A program made the position numbers and the translations under genes. Below, piece after piece: positions 62,262 through 64,000 of a DNA stretch of 64,000 bases; position 1 is the first letter of the stretch, and each line of letters starts with the position of its first letter. Source of the DNA: Rhizobiales bacterium GAS188. Lineage in GTDB: Bacteria; Pseudomonadota; Alphaproteobacteria; Rhizobiales; Beijerinckiaceae. The DNA lies in assembly GCA_900104855.1 (NCBI GenBank), contig FNSS01000001.1, forward strand, positions 1,178,001 to 1,242,000, given 5' to 3'. Below the pieces are notes generated by a model. That model worked only from the letters and a program-made list of their open reading frames with translations. It did no database searches and was not told the DNA's origin.

Positions 62262-64000
62262 CTATGTGCCCTCATTCCCCAATGCCTCGAGCAGTGGCGC
62301 GAGCATGGCGGCGTAGGGCCGTGAACGGCCGACGGCATCACCATAGATCGGCCGACGCACTTGCACGGCGCTGGCGGTACGGATCGGGCGCTGCGTCTGA
62401 TGGAAGGCGAGGCAACGCTCATCCCATTCGAGCCCGCTATGGGCGACGATCCGGCGCGCCTGCGGCTCGAAATCGGCGACGAGTTCTTCGTACTGCACCT
62501 CCAGCATGACGCCGGCGGGAAGAACTTCGCGCCAATGCGCCATCAGCGCCGCGTAAGCGCGATAGTAGCGGCCGAGCTCGCCGAGCTCGTAGGAGAAGGG
62601 TTGCTGCCCGGTGAACAGCTTGGAGAAACAGGACATGCAAGTGTCCACCGGATCGCGCCGCACATGGATGATCCGCGCCTTCGGCAGCGCCAGATGGATC
62701 AAGCCGGCGAAGAGGAAGTTTGCCGGCATCTTGTCGGTGATCCGTGCCGCCGCCGGCGCCTTCGGCGTGACCCCCGCAAGATAGCGCGCGCCGAGCCGCC
62801 GCAGCTCTTCAGTTGGCATGGACTGCAACATCTCCGGGTAAGGGATGGCGGCGCCCGCCGGCTCGCAAATGCTCGCCGCGGCCTTGGAGAAATCCATGAG
62901 CTCGCCGGCGCCGAAGACCTTGGAGTGGCTCGCGAGCACCTGCTCGACCAGAGTCGTTCCGGAGCGCGGCATGCCGACGATGAATACCGGCACGGCGGAG
63001 GGATCGCCCGTGCCTCGCAACCGCATCATCAGCTCGGACGTGAACACCGCCTTGGTGCGATCGAACTTCGCGAAAGTGGCTGCCTCGTCATGGGTGATCT
63101 GCCCACGCTTGAGCGCATTCCCGGCAAGCAGGTGGCGGAACGACCGCTCAGGCCGCCGCAGATCCGCATAGGCTTTGCCGAGCGCGAAGTGGAGCTCGAT
63201 CTGTTGGTCGGCAGACAGCGTTTCCATATCGCGCGCCATGTCCTCCATCGCGAGGAGATGGGGCTCATCCGCAACAATCCGCCTGGACTCGGCGAAACTG
63301 CGATAGAATTCAACCTTGGTTGGTTCAAGCTCGATCGCCGTCTCGAAGGCCTTCCACGCCTCCGCCATCCGCCCGAGCGTCACATATGCGTTGCCGAGAC
63401 CGTAATATGCCGGTGCCAGCGCGGGATCGACGGCGAGTGCCCGCTCGAAGCAGGCGATGGCTTCGTCGGCCCGGTTGAGCTCGACCATTGCACCACCGAG
63501 ATTGCAAGACGCCATGGCGAAGTCCGGCTTGGCGGCGAGCGCCAACCGGTAATGTGGCATTGCGTCCGCATGCCGCTCCAAGGCCGCCAGCGCGGCCCCA
63601 ATGTTGTTCGAGGTTTCGGCGAGGCCCGGCTTGATGGCGAGCGCCTTTTCGAAGCACGCGATCGCGTCTTGCGGCCGCTTGAGCGCGAGGAGCGCGCTGC
63701 CGAGATTGTTGTGCGTCTCATATGATGCGGGACTCTGCGCGAGCGCTCTTCGATAATGTGCGACCGCCTCCTCATGGCGGTTCAAGGCAATGAGCACGTT
63801 TCCCAGATTGTTGTGCGCCTCGCCATATTCCGGTCGCAGCTCGATCGCCTGGCGGTAATGCGACGCGGCCTCGGCATGCCGCTCGAGTGCGGCCAGAGCA
63901 TTGCCGAGGCTGTTATGGGCGTCAGCGGAGTCCGGCCTGACCACAAGCGCGTTCTCGAGCCGGGCGATGGCCTGCGCATGACGGTTTAGGCGCAAAAGCG
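62262..64000 (-). CDS. TPR-repeat sulfotransferase (runs off the right edge)
   Basis: At least 578 residues are visible; the frame is still open at position 64000, so the N-terminus is missing. Seven or more TPR units (AHNSLGNALAALERHAEAAS, AHNNLGNVLIALNRHEEAVA) precede a sulfotransferase domain: VFIVGMPRSGTTLVEQVLAS is the PAPS-binding loop and IIHVRRDPVDTCMSCFSKLF the 3'-phosphate motif. The architecture is that of bacterial TPR-tyrosylprotein-sulfotransferase-like proteins. The acceptor is unknown. It is convergent with the sulfotransferase-like gene at 61180. Confidence 0.88.
   Translation of the reverse strand, partial: LLRLNRHAQAIARLENALVVRPDSADAHNSLGNALAALERHAEAASHYRQAIELRPEYGEAHNNLGNVLIALNRHEEAVAHYRRALAQSPASYETHNNLGSALLALKRPQDAIACFEKALAIKPGLAETSNNIGAALAALERHADAMPHYRLALAAKPDFAMASCNLGGAMVELNRADEAIACFERALAVDPALAPAYYGLGNAYVTLGRMAEAWKAFETAIELEPTKVEFYRSFAESRRIVADEPHLLAMEDMARDMETLSADQQIELHFALGKAYADLRRPERSFRHLLAGNALKRGQITHDEAATFAKFDRTKAVFTSELMMRLRGTGDPSAVPVFIVGMPRSGTTLVEQVLASHSKVFGAGELMDFSKAAASICEPAGAAIPYPEMLQSMPTEELRRLGARYLAGVTPKAPAAARITDKMPANFLFAGLIHLALPKARIIHVRRDPVDTCMSCFSKLFTGQQPFSYELGELGRYYRAYAALMAHWREVLPAGVMLEVQYEELVADFEPQARRIVAHSGLEWDERCLAFHQTQRPIRTASAVQVRRPIYGDAVGRSRPYAAMLAPLLEALGNEGT

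Overview
The window is GC-rich, densely coded DNA from an alphaproteobacterium, most likely a member of the Hyphomicrobiales (Rhizobiales). The clues are an Omp25/31-type porin, several FixJ-type response regulators, DUF1254/DUF1214 and DUF4239 proteins, an HdeA-like protein, and rhizobial-style intergenic palindromes. The species cannot be fixed from the sequence alone. There is one tRNA (Glu, CTC), and no rRNA, CRISPR array or transposase gene was seen.

Layout. 1-8.8 kb: tRNA-Glu; a MarR regulator divergent from a small isoprenylcysteine methyltransferase-like membrane protein; an outer-membrane barrel; two paralogous AraC regulators; a second barrel; a DUF4239 membrane protein; and a secreted DUF1254 protein. 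8.8-14.4 kb: a signalling block with a Cache-type adenylate cyclase, a FixJ-like regulator, a histidine kinase whose N-terminus matches the plant/cyanobacterial ethylene-binding domain, and a degenerate stand-alone receiver. A shared promoter element (motif A) precedes three transcription units here. 14.4-20 kb: small secreted proteins, an outer-membrane protein fossil, an HdeA-like protein, and a second two-component system (a kinase with an ABC-substrate-binding-like sensor, a LuxR-type regulator and an extra receiver).

20-30 kb: three secreted arylsulfatase-family enzymes, a lipoprotein, a small exported protein and an octaheme cytochrome/TPR protein. A palindromic site (motif B, GGACC-AA-GGTCC) precedes each sulfatase gene and also the HdeA-like gene, so these may form one regulon. 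30-40 kb: Gfa, a Rieske fusion protein, a FucU/RbsD mutarotase, a secreted GlcG/HbpS-like protein, an SRPBCC protein, an SDR and a very large DUF2339 membrane protein.

40-64 kb: a surface-export and sulfation block. On the minus strand, running right to left, are a 2733-residue repeat protein with DUF4347 and DUF4214 ends, its type I secretion ATPase and adaptor, the heptose enzyme HldE, an AGE-family sugar epimerase/isomerase, and the PAPS-forming enzymes CysNC and CysD. Divergently, on the plus strand, are three tail-collar (MdpB-like) proteins, a Nif11-like small protein and an overlapping sulfotransferase-like gene. A convergent TPR-sulfotransferase runs off the right edge. The simplest reading is a secreted giant adhesin made beside enzymes for sugar activation and sulfate transfer. 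The link between these parts is inferred from gene order and is not proven.
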